From positions 858,801-922,800 of the forward strand of contig NW_004797457.1 in the NCBI RefSeq assembly GCF_000002075.1: 64,000 nt of DNA, read 5' to 3'. A program made the translations under genes and the position numbers. The stretch is from Aplysia californica. Its lineage: Eukaryota; Mollusca; Gastropoda; Aplysiida; Aplysiidae. The notes below the pieces were generated by a model that made no database searches, was not told the DNA's origin, and was given only the letters and a program-made list of their open reading frames with translations. Numbering within the stretch: position 1 is the first letter of the stretch; each line of letters starts with the position of its first letter. This document shows, piece after piece, positions 40,846-55,200 of this stretch.

Positions 40846-41493
40846 CCCATAACACATTTATAAATATAATAGGCTTTTTGTGAAAGAGAAGCACACCGTC
40901 AATGTCCGACTCCAACTGTGTAGGTACATGAACGCTCATTTTCAGAAGTGAAAATTAATGTAATTTATTTCTTATTATCCACCAGAATTGTGTCTTCTTT
41001 TTACATATTATAGTATCAGAGATTGTAGTTACGGTCATTAGTAACATCTTTTGGAGCAAAAAAAGTCTTTGACCTAATTTGACAGAACACAATTAGAGTT
41101 GGACACTGATGATATGGGTACAACAACAATCATTTAGAGCTATGAAAAGAGAAAGACAGTAGAACACAAACATCAGAGGGATAACAATGAAGCAAGAACA
41201 ATCAGTGATGCCTTCCAACCAGTCACTACAATTTACAGGACAAGGTGTGCTTACTGTCAGAGCAAGCAAAGCAGTAGCACGTAACAATTGCAAAGTCTGA
41301 ACATGATCCAGGCTTTATGCTTAGAGATGACAAACTGAAAACAATAAATTTTGTAAATTTAATTAAAAACAAAAAGTGAAATTGAAAGCAGAACACAAGT
41401 AGAATCAGAGTAACATCAACAAGAAAGATACAAAATTCTCTTTGCAGCTATTGCAAGCCAAGGTTTACCCCATTAAATACAGCAAGTATGCAT

Positions 41494-41499
41494 TTTATT
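41494..41499 (-). terminator. Candidate poly(A) signal of the coiled-coil gene
   Basis: TTTATT on the + strand is AATAAA on the minus strand, about 1.8 kb past that gene's stop. Other TTTATT hexamers exist further left (for example near 40968), so the end is not fixed. Confidence 0.25.
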
Positions 41500-41814
41500 G
41501 CAAAAGGGTAACAAAAAAAGCAACATTTCTTGATATTCGACCATTAAAATAAAAGCAAGTTCAGGTTGTTGAATATAGTAAGGGAAAAGAACATAAGAGG
41601 AATTTTTTGTTTACAAGGAGAGGTAAAAAAGAAGAAGAAGAACCCCACCATTTTCATTCTAGTCATAAAAGTTTAGAGATGCTTTTTTGGGTAAATGAGA
41701 TGGACAACTGACGTTGCAGAGAAATTTGTTACATTTTTTCTCCATCAAATACACATGTCTCTGACTGTCAGTGTTAGCTTTACCCTTATTGCAACAGATT
41801 TACAAAGCAAAACA

Positions 41815-42065
41815 CAGTCAAATTTGCACAAATGGGATAAATGAAATAGTACAATCAAGTCTGCACTTACGGATTTACAGATACAATACAATCAAGTTTG
41901 ACATACAGATTTACTAGGACACAAAACAGTCATGTTTGCACTTACGGATTTATAGACAGTACAGCCAAGTTTGCACATATGAATGTATAGACAGTACAGT
42001 CAAGTTTGCATTTATAAATTTACTAAACACAATACACTCATACATTCAAGTTTGCACTTAATGAT
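41815..42065. repeat. About seven degenerate ~36-bp tandem units
   Basis: CA(G/A)TCAAGTTTGCACTTA-GGATTTA-AGA-A-TA recurs head to tail with variable spacing, in the probable 3' untranslated region of the minus-strand gene. Confidence 0.8.
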
Positions 42066-43002
42066 ACAGGCAAACAAAATTCAATGACTGCCATTGTAAA
42101 TTTGCACTTTCATATCACAGATGAGTTATTGACGTTCAGATTTTAAAACGCTAAAACAAAACATAACAAAACCAACAAAGACTCTTTATACATTGGTTTG
42201 ATGCCAGGCATAGAAATAAGATTGGCATATATGTAGTCTCATGAGCTGTGAATCCAGATTTACACTTGAACCAGGCCTCAAGTTATCAGATCAAGGCCTA
42301 GGTAGTCAAGAAAGGCAACATTGTATCACATCATTTGCTTACAAAATCCTTTTAAAATCACAGCTTCAGTGGTAAAAAGTACCAATTTCAGAATCAATTC
42401 TTTGAAATTGTGAGGCAAAAACAATCCCTAAAACAAAACATACTATGAATCATTCAAAACCAAGCAGAATACCATTGCAATAATTTTCATTTTTTCATCC
42501 TGAAAACAAAAATATAGGGCAGTTGTTACGAATCCAAAGTCATTGTAAATTCTAAGTGAAGTCCATTGTCAATTTGAATTACATTCAGTGTCATTAAAAA
42601 AAATAATCCATAAAATTTACTTTGTCTTTCATTGCCAGCTGGGGTAAAACATTGTTGCCAGAAACATTCTCTTGCAGTAAAACTTTGTCCTGCAACAGAA
42701 GAATATCTATGTGCATCTTTGAACATGACCAACCAAAGCCCCAACTTTACTGATGAGCTGTAGAATGGACCTCTCATATGGCAGTCTTTTTTTACGATTG
42801 TGCAACTCATTCAGCTATCAATAAGAAAAATGCAGCCAATCAAAGCTCTGAACACTAACATAAAGATTTGTAATTTTATCTCTGAGGAGACTTTTTGTTG
42901 TTGTTGAAAGCTGAATGTTGAACATTTACAGTGATAACCTTCATTCGACTTGTGGAACAGCAGTGATTCTCTCTGACTGAATGCTCCGGGTAAAATAAGA
43001 AG

Positions 43003-43238
43003 CAGTGCTCATTGGTACGATCGGTTCAGTTCCGTTCAGTTTGGTTGTCAGAGTTAGCCAGATTTTCCTCTATGGAGGGACAAAAGCTACCATTGTGGCA
43101 CAAATCGAACAAAAACTGACGATGAACTTAAAAAACAAACTTGTTTGTTTTCAAGGCCACGAGTAGGGGGGGGGGAGGGGGCGATAAAGTTGATAAACCA
43201 AACTGAACAGAACTGAACCGATCCCTCAACGGGCACCG
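43003..43238. mobile_element. Short MITE with ~42-bp inverted repeats (hAT-like ends)
   Basis: The left arm CAGTGCTCATTGGTACGATC continues to CAGTTTGGTT. The right arm AACCAAACTGAACAGAACTG continues to CGGGCACCG and mirrors it with few changes. 236 bp with a G-tract inside. No target duplication recognised. It lies 27 bp past the stop codon of the coiled-coil gene. Confidence 0.82.
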
Positions 43239-43264
43239 CCAATAAATCCACATCTCAGAGCAGC

Positions 43265-46200
43265 CTAGGTGGCAGCATCTGCTGTTGCCGGTGCACTGCT
43301 GTCTGGTGCTGGGGTTTTGGGAGAAGGTTTTGGTCGAGGAGGTCCTCTCTGTTTCTTCGGGTCTTGGCCCATTGGTCTAGGAAAGAAACAATTTTTTTTA
43401 AATCAATAAATTTGACTTTAAGTCCCAGATAGAACAATTTCAAGAGACTATATTTTGTACAAAACAATATCAGCACATATTTGCATGCATTTATTTCTTC
43501 TCACCCGCATTTTAAAAAAATGTGTCATTTTATTTTCTTGATGATAAAAAGCCAGAAATAGAATGAACAAAGAATTCATGAGACCCTGGTTTTGCTTCAC
43601 TTCTACCAAGCCACTTGATTTCTTCTCTTTAGGCTTTGCTTCTGTTAGGAATGAGGATTTAGGTCATTTTGCCTAAGATTTCATACAAACAAGATCTATT
43701 TTCTTTGGTAAGAAAAAAGTTTAGTCCTGTTTGACATTGGGTACAGGTACAGAGTGAGCAAAACAAAATGAAGTTACTTTTCTTTTTTTGCGATAGCCGC
43801 AATAGATTTGTGAGATTCAGTCTTTATCACTTTTATTAGGCTTGATCGGGAAAACAAATATCTGGGCAAAATACTAAACAAAACGCTGGAAGTTCCAGGT
43901 TTCGCTAAACCCTTTCTTGATGATGAATTAAAAAAGATAAGGAAAGTCAGCTCATGCAGTCAATATATATTGACCATTACATTTCAGCTACAACTATATT
44001 TGTAATGATTATGATTACACAACAAGAAACTTATGCACTTTGCACTTGATATCCAGTTTAATATATTGACCATTTCAAGAAAACCATACTAACACAATAA
44101 AACATGATATTTTACTAGATATCTAAATACTTTATTGACCCTAACAACTATATTTGCGATGACCATATTAATCCAATACGAAATATACACATTTGGTTTC
44201 TAGTAACTATAGTAGCACTTTCAATTATATCTGTGATGAACACACACACAGAGGAAAAAAAGAATGCACTTTATATCTAATTATCGTATTGACCCTAACA
44301 ACTATGGGTTTTTTTTAGTAGAGGCGTTATAGCGCTCGCAACTGCATAAGGTCATATGAGCGCCAGAAGATAAGAGGTGTTACAAGAGAGTAACAAACAT
44401 AAAAAAGAAGAAGGGGAGATAAGGACGATAGATGTTTGATAACTAAGAAGAAGCAAACCACACCAGAGCACCAGCCAACCACCCACACAACTATGTTTGT
44501 GGAGACCATACGAACACAGTAACAAAGAGTATGCACCTACTATAGTTAAAGATGAAAGAATGAACTGCTGCGAAAATCAGTGTCCAGTTCAAATTTTTAA
44601 ACTTTAAAATAATGAACATGGCCGTCTATGAAGGTGTTTCTCAAAAACTTATGTTGTAAAGGACCACAAGAATTTCAAATGTTCAAGTAGAACAGATACT
44701 GACCTCATGTAGCTCTCCTTTGGCCACCGGACAAAGTAAGAGAAAGTCCACGGATCGGTGACACCCTGAGACTGTCTCATGGCATCTAGCTTCGCCCTGG
44801 CATCCAAGTTGTGCTCTCTTCGCTTCATAGCCCACAGACGACGTTTCTCCAGCTCGTCTCGCATTTTCTCCCTCGCTTCTTCTTCGAGTCTTTGGAGCTG
44901 GAAACAATTTTTGAAGACCCATTAAAACTGGGAAAACAATCATTGAAAAATATGGGTTCTGCACAAGACTTTGAAACTTTTCCAAGACGGATCCCTTTTT
45001 CCTTCTTAAAAAACCCCCATCAAAGCAATATTGCTACCACAACCATGATGGCCCATGATAATAATGAAATCCTGCCTTGTAGCCTAGTGCACCTTTCATA
45101 TTTTATTTTCAAGCATTTTTTTCTTCTGGGTTGGTTGGGGGGGGGGGGGTGTACAGTATCACTGACTCACCTTGAAAAACCAAAGTTACAGTAAGCTACT
45201 ATATAATCTGCCAGCAAAAGGAAGGTTGACAGGTACAATACAATTTGACTGGCCACGTAGTAGAGCAAGCATAACATTAATAACAAACATCACTATATCA
45301 GAGACTACACCCACGAGTTTGGTTTTACCAATAACAAAAGTTAGGGTGCCTACCTTGTGACTTAGTGGTACAGACAATGTTAGCTCTAACAAAAATAATA
45401 ATAATATGAACTCTAACCGTGCACATTTTTTAATTGTTGGAAAAAATATTAAGTTCTGAAACATAATGAAACTGACCTGAACCCCCCCCCCCCCAACAAA
45501 CAAACTCAAATGCACTTTTTATACCTACCAGGGAGAGCTATTTTATAAACATGACCACAAAAAAAAAACCTGAAACAAAAAATTCAGACCCAAAATCAGA
45601 CTGGGTAAAAGACATTAAAGTTAGTCAAAATTACTGGTATGCAAGAAATGGGAAAGCTGAGACCCACCTCTCTCAATCTTTCCCTTTCTAGTTCTCGTCT
45701 GGCTTCTTCCTCATGTTCGTGCTTCATTCTCTCTTCCTCGAGCCTCTTCTCCTCCTCCAGCATTTCTCTCCTGTGTAGAAACAATAAAAAAATAGGTCAG
45801 AATAAAACCAAAAGTGAACGATAACTGATCACTTAAGTATGGTCATGAATTTCATAAAAACAGGTTAGTTTTTAAGGTAAGTAAGAGAGTTACGGTACTT
45901 GCAACACAAATAGGTCATATACATCACGAGAGACAAAGACTAGAGAAACTTCAGCCTATTGCAACCTGACATTGAATTAACTCTTTGATTCCAGATCACG
46001 ACTTAAGTGGTGTTTTTGGTTCTGCATTTCAGCGGATTGCCTCTTAAGTGGTGTTTTGGGAAACCTGACTTCGTCAACCCCAAGATCTACATCTGATCCT
46101 GTGCTACATTTACCACCAATTTTCACCCACATTATGACTCTCCATCCAATTACAAATAGTTTAAGTGCTCACACAAACAAATCCATCAATATTTGACTGA

Positions 46201-49200
46201 ACTATAACCGTTTAAGGTAACACCTTCCCTGCCTCAAACTGGGTGCGTAAAATTATGGAATCCCTTGTATACAGAAAGAGTTATTGGGCAATAGTCGGAC
46301 AGCTGCAGGGCTACTGACAACAACAACATCCAATGCCCAGTAGGTCTATGTGAATCTGTGTCTGTGGTAAAATGGTCAAGTTCTTCATAGTTATACCCAG
46401 AAGACTGGAGTAATATTCTCATATGGGGAAGTATTTTTATTGAGCATCTCCATCTGTCTGATGCTGTATCTCCACTTAACCCAGGGTTGCCCTGATGAGT
46501 AGAATCAAACAAGCCTCCTTCCTTAATTATCTAAATCCCGTTGATAAAAGAATAAAACATTTATAATGATTTACAGATCTGAATGGGACACTGACTGATT
46601 TAAGAAACAGAGCTATCTAGATGGGACCCTCATTGAATTTAATATCAGAGCTATGAGCACTTCAAAGTCAAAACTGACCTAGCTTTTTCCTCAGCTTCTC
46701 TCAACTGTCTCGACTGTTCCTCTAGCTCCCAGCGTTTTTCTTCAGCAGCTTCCTTCTCATCAATGAGGCGCTGGAAGGCTTCCTCTTCTGCCTAAGGGAG
46801 AAAACAAATCGCAAATGTCAAGCTGGTGAATGTGAGAATATGAAAAAACGTCAAACGTGCTAGACAGAAATTTTTTTTCCAGAAATCACAGGGGCGTAAG
46901 ACAGACATAACCCTAGTTTGAATCCCTGCTGGAGTGTTCTTGGGTTGTTTGTGGAGGTCCTGCCTCTAAAGTGATATTACAGCCCTTATTGAAGGTATCA
47001 ACACCCTGCCTCTCTCACTCCAGGTCCTATCAACAAAGGTATTTGAGGATGCGAATCAGTAGGTGAAAAGCATGACAGTTCAGCTCACACTGAAGTCTCA
47101 GCTCAATGTGTACTGATACTATAATAATATTTAACACACTTGTATAGAGCATATCCCAGCTCAACAGTAAGCTCTATGCATTTAACACTATATTCTTACT
47201 TACCCCAGCAGACCATAGAACACTCAGAAATATTCTTGGCCTCCCAGGAAGCATACAGTGCAAACAACTGATAAAGTGCTCAAACACAAACAAAAAGACT
47301 AGACCTTCCGCTGTCTATAGCCAGGTACCTATTCCAAACTGGGTGGAGTGAGGAAAATTTGTGAAAAGTGTCTTTTCCCAGGGATACAAAGTTGGGTCCC
47401 TGATGGGATTCGAACGGTTGTGAGTTTGAGAGTCTAACCACTAAGCCACCAATGCCACTGATCATACCAAAGTATAAATGAAGAATACTTACCAATCTCT
47501 CAAGTTCTCGCAACTTTTCTTCCTCGTCTTCAGCAGCTTGTTGAGCAGCCTTTAGCTCTGCCTGTAAAAATAATCAAACAGAATTTTTGACAAAGAAATT
47601 AAGCAGCAAAATTATATCATCATTAAAACAATTTTTTAAATTGGTTTACAAATTTATTATTTTTCAAATCTAATTTTTCAAAACCAATTACTTGCACATG
47701 GTGCACCAACACTTTGCTTCCTGTCGTAATTTATGTCGTCAATGCGTACATCTGAAGAAATTGAGAGTAAGAAACAGTTTTTTAAATTTTATAATGATCT
47801 GAAAGATTTTAAAATTCATTTCAATGTTTTGTACTTCTTCAACTATAATAAGAGCCACAGCATTTTTAAATACTCAACAAAAAGAAGCTACCCAGGGATT
47901 TTAATACCAGTGTCAAAAGTTGAATGGTTTACAAATAATGAGTTGACATAAGACTCAGATATTTTTAAAACTAAACGTGCAGGGCTTTTCCACATAAGTA
48001 ATATAAAAGTACCATAACATAAAAGTTGTCTCGTTGCTTAGAAACCATGAAGTCAGCAACAGCCCTGTATCCTAGAAAACTGTTGTTTTGAAAAATCCTG
48101 GTTTCAGATTTTTTTTTTCAAGACCGAAATAGGTAGATAATAGGAGCGGGCACGAGCCGAGAAGAGTACCCGTTTCTCGCAAGAAATGCCCTTCCCGTCA
48201 CTTCCTGGGCACTAAACTACTGCCCGGTACCGAGAAGTGATACCACTCGTTGGCTTTACACAACAAGTAATGAGAGTGAGAGAGTGAGAGGTGTCGACGG
48301 AAAGAGCGGCACAGCCAGCTAGAAATGACACGCAGACAGTGTCACCCATCACCGTGCCGTCCTGTGTCTGAAACTGAAAGGGAGGGGAGAGGGTGGCGAG
48401 ATGAGGCGAGTGGGGAGTTGATCAGGGCCTTGGCCTAGGTCTCCCGACCTTCCTTCACCGCCTGCGCCTGCGCAACAGGGTTAGCCTAGTTTAGATCCCC
48501 GCCACGGTCTCTCGCTGAGCGAGCTGCCTGAGAACACCGCGAGAAGAGAAATCTTGGCCATGGCCGGCCTTCTCGTTAAACGAGCTACCCGTGAACGGAG
48601 CGAGAAGAGAAATTGGTGGCGAGACGAGAAGCATTACTCGGTACCGGGACCGGTCCCGGCGAGAAGTAGGTCAGCTTCTTGGTCTTTTCGCTTGGGAAGA
48701 AAAAAGCGCTTCCCGCCCGTCTCTAGTAGATAAAGTATCAAATCTAACTGCTGTTGTACCCACCTCAAACTTCTCCTGGGCAAGTCTTTCTTCCTCTTCC
48801 CTCTTGGCTTCCTCCTCTTCCTTCATCCGTCTCGCCATCTCCGAATCAGCAATTCTGTCCAACATCTCTTGTTCTTTCTGTCTGGCTTTCTCAATCATAG
48901 CCTTCTCACGTTCCCTGATGAGATACACACAAAGGAAGCAATAAGTTAATTGTCCATAAAACACACTGACAGAGAGACAGAGTTGTATTACCATCTAGTC
49001 TTTGGACAAAACAAGTGTACCAGCTACTTGAAACCAAATTTCATGTTTCTACCCTGAATGTACAAACCAAGTGTCAGGTTTCTACATAAAATGCTTTTAT
49101 GACAACATCTGCAGTTTTGAGATATATATTTTCCACATTAATACAAAACTTCTCTTAACTTATCACACTTTCATTTTTAAACTTTACTTCTTTCTTCTTT

Positions 49201-52200
49201 TCAACAAAAAATAGCTTTGCATTGAAAAAAATCTTATCTTTGCTAGGGTGATGATGAGTTTAGACATTTTTACTCTTATTTTCTTAGACAATTTGCACCA
49301 CTGTATGTGGATCAAGGGTCACTCAACCTGCAAGAAGGGCATTCCCAAAAAGTTTATCTGCTAATTTGTTGTCTCAGACCCCAGCATGGCTTGACAGAAA
49401 AACTACTTGACCTTCCTATATCTGCGTCTTTGAATAGTGAAATCAGACTCAGAGGGTACAGGATTCCATTATTATTATCTTCTCGAGAGTAACAGTCATC
49501 GCTGTAAGATCATTAAACTTCAATTATATATAGAAATTTGAGAGCACTTTTAATGCAGTTCTTTTGCTTTCAGATCAAAAAGACATTTGCATATCGACTG
49601 TTTAGATGTAAGACTTCCCCACAGGCTGTTTTGAAAAGTGATGTGACGCGATCTAACACTGAGCAGTCAATATGAAGTAGACATTTTTTCCTGGATTAGA
49701 CATTGGAATTTCTTTTCATAGAATCTTAGACTTTACCACTTTGTGGCTGACACCATCTCTCCTTCCAGCGAACATTATCCAGTACTTACCTTTTGTCAAT
49801 GGCATCTTGTTTCTTCTTCTCCAGATCTGCCTTCCTCCGCGCTTCTCTCTCCTCACGTTGAACTTTCCTTACTTCTGCCAGTTGTGCTCGTGCGTCTGCC
49901 TCTGCCCTCTCTATCTCCTCCTCCTCCTGCCTCACAGCCTCCATTCTCTCTGCCAGTTCCTGATGACGACAAGAACATTTGCTGAGCTGAAACTTTACAC
50001 CAAGTCAGCAAGACCAAGGCCACAGTGCTCAGCTCAGCCACTGGCATCCATGTAATTATCTATTGAATATTCTGATTATGAAAACATACTGGCATTCCGT
50101 CATGATTTATTTAATACACATCTGATCACGAAAAGAGAAGAAGCACCATTCTATGACCACTCTAACAATTAAAGAATTGTTTGCCAAATATACTTTGTCT
50201 TTTCTTTTGTTCACGTTCTTTTGCCTCTTTTTCAAGCCTCATTTTGAATTTTGAATATTGCAATGTATTTTAATCAATAGTTTATTACATGAAACTGAAT
50301 CCAGAATGAAAGGATGGAAATACAATGAGATGTTCTGAGAACTATGTCTTTATCTCCCTTACATCTAAAAGCAACAAAGATAGCAATCGAATGAGGAAGG
50401 TGTGGGAAAAATAAATTCAGTACAAAAGAGATAGCTATTCTAAAGACTTGAGGGGAGAAGAGGAAAGGGACAAAGACTATTCTAATATTGATTAACAAAA
50501 AACAGAGAAATGTTCACAGCACCTGAGCTTTTCGCTTCGCTTCCGCTTCCTTCTGCTTTCTGGCATCTTCTTTACTTTTGATTTTATGTTGCAGTTCCCG
50601 AACTTCTTCAAGACGTTTCTGATGAGACAAGAAACAAAAATTTTTTAAGTAACATCATTAATTACATGTAAATGAATAAATTTGAATGTTTTAAGCCCCC
50701 CCATCTACGCAATTTCTCAAGTGGCCAGTGGGTGGTTGGAGTACAGCCAGTCAAGTTGTGTGCCTTATATCTTTTCACATCAGATTTTTAAAACTTCATT
50801 TACTGGATACATCAAACTGGGGGTATAGAATTGTAGCCAATAGTCTAAACAAACACTTTCCAATCTGCTCAAGACAACCACACATCATGGTAGAGAAAAG
50901 CAGTCATCTTAGACAGGTGGACCTCTTGGACAGTGTCATAATAATTAAGAGAAGATGCAAATGGGGAGATGAGAAGTGGTTGTTTGTACAGGTGACTGTC
51001 TTAGATGGTCGTTAGAGCAGGTTAGACAGTCTAAGGATGGAATTTAAAACAGCTTCACAATTTGCATTCGGGAATTAAACATGAGAAAACACTTTTGAGA
51101 TGGCATCAAAATGAACCAATAACAATCTATTAAAAAGCAAGGAAAAGGACAAGAAAGGACCAACTCATTCAGGACAGACCTCAGTTTCATCCTAAAAGCA
51201 CTGCTCACCCCCCCCCTCCCCCCCCTCCAACAGCTGAGTTTTTCAGAAAGCTTCCTTTTGATTAGTGGTGCTATATGGTATAACCAAGACATCTTGAGTA
51301 CCACGCTGAGTGAGATAAGAAATGATAACATACCTGTTTCTCAAGTCGTTGCTGCTCTTTAATTGCTTCCCTTTCTTTTGTCAAGTCTTTCTTTTTCTCT
51401 GCCTCTTCTACTCCTTTCTTTTTCTTCGTCACTGGCGATTTCTTCTCATTCTTCCCTGGCTTCACTGGTGGAGGAGTCTTCTTCTTGACAACAGGCCTCG
51501 GAGATACGGCTTCTTCTATCTTCTCCTCTGCTTTTTTAATCTTTTCCTAGAACCAAAAGGAAAGAACGTTACAGACAGGGAATACCTTTTGAGATATATA
51601 AAGTGCAGGCAAATGAAAACAAAATTTGAAATCATTTTGATAAATTGCTTAAAGATTGCTTCTTATAACAATGTTCATAACATGATTGTTCGAAAGAAGA
51701 GGGAGAGGGAGGAGGCAATCACCCCATCCACCCAAAAGACATTGACAAAGAATCCATTCCTACACCTAAAATACATCAGCATCCGGGTCTTCCTAACCAC
51801 CCTTCTTCCTCTTCCTCCACACCTTTGACTTTAAAGAAAAAAACATCTTTGTTTAGCATTTTTGCTGTGCTATACCTTTTTGTCTTTGTTTTTCTTCAGA
51901 TTTCACAGATATGTGTGAGGTAGTATCAGAACAAAAGTCTCTCTGCTGGCAGGAGCTCTGGTGTGGTTTGCTCCTTCTTTCCTATCAAATACATATCGTC
52001 CTTATCTTTCTTCTTTTTTTTGGTGAATGTTACTCTCTATAAAACACATAATCTATTCTTCGGCATTTATATGACCTTATTGTGTTGCAAGTGCTGTAAA
52101 ACTCTGACTAAAACGAAACTTTCTCAGTTGACTTACTCAGCATGTTAACTCCTTGGTACATCATTCTTATTTCATTAACACTCTTGGTAAACTGGTGGGT

Positions 52201-55200
52201 ACATGGTCACCACATTGTTGGGTCTCAATGACACAAGGTTTATCAGGAGAAGAGCTGTTAATACAGTGTATCTTGACTGCACAGGGGCGACAGCCACAGA
52301 GGTGACAGTCTGTTAATAGTTCAAATTGGTGTGATAATGTATATATTACTTCATATTGATTATTTGTTTTACCTACGGCCAAAATTGTCCAAGAAGGCTA
52401 CAAAATATCAAAGAGACAAAGAGATACAAGTGGTTGTCTTAGACAAGTGAACAGCCTGAACAATGTCATAATAATATAGAATAAATGCAAAGGGGGAAGT
52501 GGGAAGTGATCATTAGAGCAGGTTCAACTGTATATGTCATTGTAAACCAAATTCCCTTAAGGGGATGAACAGAAGTGGATTACGATTTTTATTTCAAATT
52601 TTACCATTAGAGCCTGCTGAGCCAACTCAAAGTCCTCAGCTGACAATCCTTCAGTTCCTTCAGACTGCACAACACTTCCACCCAAGACTTCGTCCATCGC
52701 CTCACGCACTGAGATTGGACAAATACATTTTTTTAAAAAGAAAACGATTTTAAAAAGCACATAACGAAACAGGAATGTGAGTACGAACTATTCAATTCCT
52801 TCTTTTCAGTTAAGTTGATGCTATTGTGTCCTGAAGTCTCAAAAAAGATTGTTAAAAAGAAGACGCTTATTCGGTCATGAAGTCTTGATGACATCGCAAC
52901 AGAGATTTTAAAAAGGAGACTTCTCAAACAAAAAGAAGCAATTTAAATAATATGTAGATATGCATACCACAAAGTAATCTAAACATGCAGATATGAATAC
53001 CAAAACAAAACTCTCTGCTAATCATAAGAAGATACAAATACAAAGACACACATTACACATATACATACAAAGACAAACAGATCCACGCCCACAGTGATAC
53101 ACACAACATACCCACACACACACACACATACACACACACCACTCACTTTTCCCAATCTCCTCATCCAGCTCCTGCTGAGCCTGGTGCTCGGTCTTCCTCT
53201 CAAACATTTCCTTCAAATGTCCCGGCACTTCCACTTCCTTCTTCTCCGCCTCTACCTTGGCTGGTGGGCCTTGGCTGGCCATCCACTGTTGGATTTTCTC
53301 CACTGGTAAGTCGTCTTTATTCGCTTCTTTCAGCTTCTGCTCAGCAAACAAAACATAAGTTTGAATTACAGTGGGACCTGATCTTACAGCCACCTGCGTA
53401 AGACAATCATCTGTACAAACGGCCCCTTCCCATTTCCTCAACTGCGTATTTTATTTCAGTATAATGACACTGTGCAAGACAGTCACCTGTCTAAGATGGC
53501 CACTTTTCTCCTCGACAATGGATGGCAGTTTTAGACAATTTTGACAGTATTTCTTTTCCTTCTCGATACATAAAAGTCACGCTGTTCGATACATAAAAGT
53601 CACGCTGTTCGATACATAAAAGTCACGCTGTTAGATACATAAAAGTCACGCTGTTCGATACATAAAAGTCACGCTGTTCGATACATAAAAGTCACGCTGT
53701 TCGATACATAAAAGTCACGCTGTTGTTATTGCTGTGTGACTCAAAATTGTTTTGTCTTTACTGGGGGTTTATTCTATTGGTTTTTAAAAATATGAAGCAA
53801 TCTAAACATACATAAATGAACTAAAGGAGGGTTTTTCTGTGTGCTAAAGAGAAGAGTACAGTAATGCTCTAATTCAAAAGTTTTAAAATGTTTTAAAAGT
53901 GTACTCTAGTTGTTATCGTGAGGTATAAAGAGTCTTACACCATATCACTATCTCATCCAAAAAATTAAAAAAAGACGACCTCAATATCTAACGAGCCAAG
54001 GTCACAACAAACACAATCAAACATCTTGTGCAATGAATTAAAGGCTAAGAAAACATTTTGATTTAAATTATATATAAGGACTAAACGGCAATAATTGGAA
54101 GTAAGATCATTCATGTCAAAATAAGTTAGGGCAACAAGGGAAACAAAAAAAACCCCAGACACATATTTACAAATGAAATTTACAATAACTATGTGCATCA
54201 ACAAGAAAGTGTGAGTATGAGGGTGTATGGGTGTCTGGGAACCCAAGTAAGTGTGAGATTGTGTGTGTTTGTGTGTGTGTGTGTGTGTGTATGTGTGTGT
54301 GAGTGTGTAGAAATTTTACGAATAAGCAAAAAGCACAGGGGGCCACTTTTCAATTAGCTCTCTCAAAATAAGTTTTAAAAATGAATAAAAGTAAAAAGAA
54401 AGACTGCATTAATCATTGGTGCTGCATCACAATTAAACCACAAACATCAATGATGTAACTGTCAGGCTCTTTGCTTTTACATAAAGAAGAAGTGTGGAAA
54501 GATCTTTAATTGAGCATCTCCATCTGCCTGCTAAGATGCTGTATCCTTTTCAATCAGCCTGGGTAGACCCTGGCAGGCAGGTTTGGAGCAGCCCTCCTCT
54601 TAAATCGTCTAAATTGTTCTGAAGGGGATTTGAAATATTCATAATCATACAAACCATACAATCAAATCAAAAGTGAAGCCAGAAAAACAGCTTACATCTA
54701 ACGCATCCATGGCTTTCCCATCAGGCTGCACAGATGAGATATCAAGGGAGTTGACATACTTCTTGCCAGCATCTGCCGATGGTTTGGACGCTTTGGACTC
54801 TTTCTTTTTCCCTTTTTTCGCTCGTGACGAGGATGCGTTAGGAGTCTCTTCACTCTCTTCCTTCACTACAAGGCCAGACTAATAGAAAAACATGCAAATG
54901 AAAATCAATCAACAATAAAGAAAAACCAACTGATGGGCATAGCTCTGCACTGAATAAAGACCTAGGAAAGAAAAGAAATTGAGAGACACACTGTTTGCCT
55001 TTGTGTTTAAGTATGAGTAAGGAGAAATACAGTGATATGATAAAGGTAATCCACAGTAGGGAAAAGGTGAGACAAGACACATAGAAACTAAAGAGGAATA
55101 GAAAAGAAGTAAGAGCTACCAGTGGCACCCTCCAATCACTCATCCAGAGGACATTTTGAGAGATGATATTATGATGACAGGTATACAGGCATGGACAAGA

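Noticed and set aside
45977-46225. TTAACTCTTTGATTCC as another TTAA element
   Set aside because: No matching opposite end could be found, so borders cannot be given.
53564-53724. CRISPR-like array
   Set aside because: Units are contiguous with no spacers, and the context is an animal intron.
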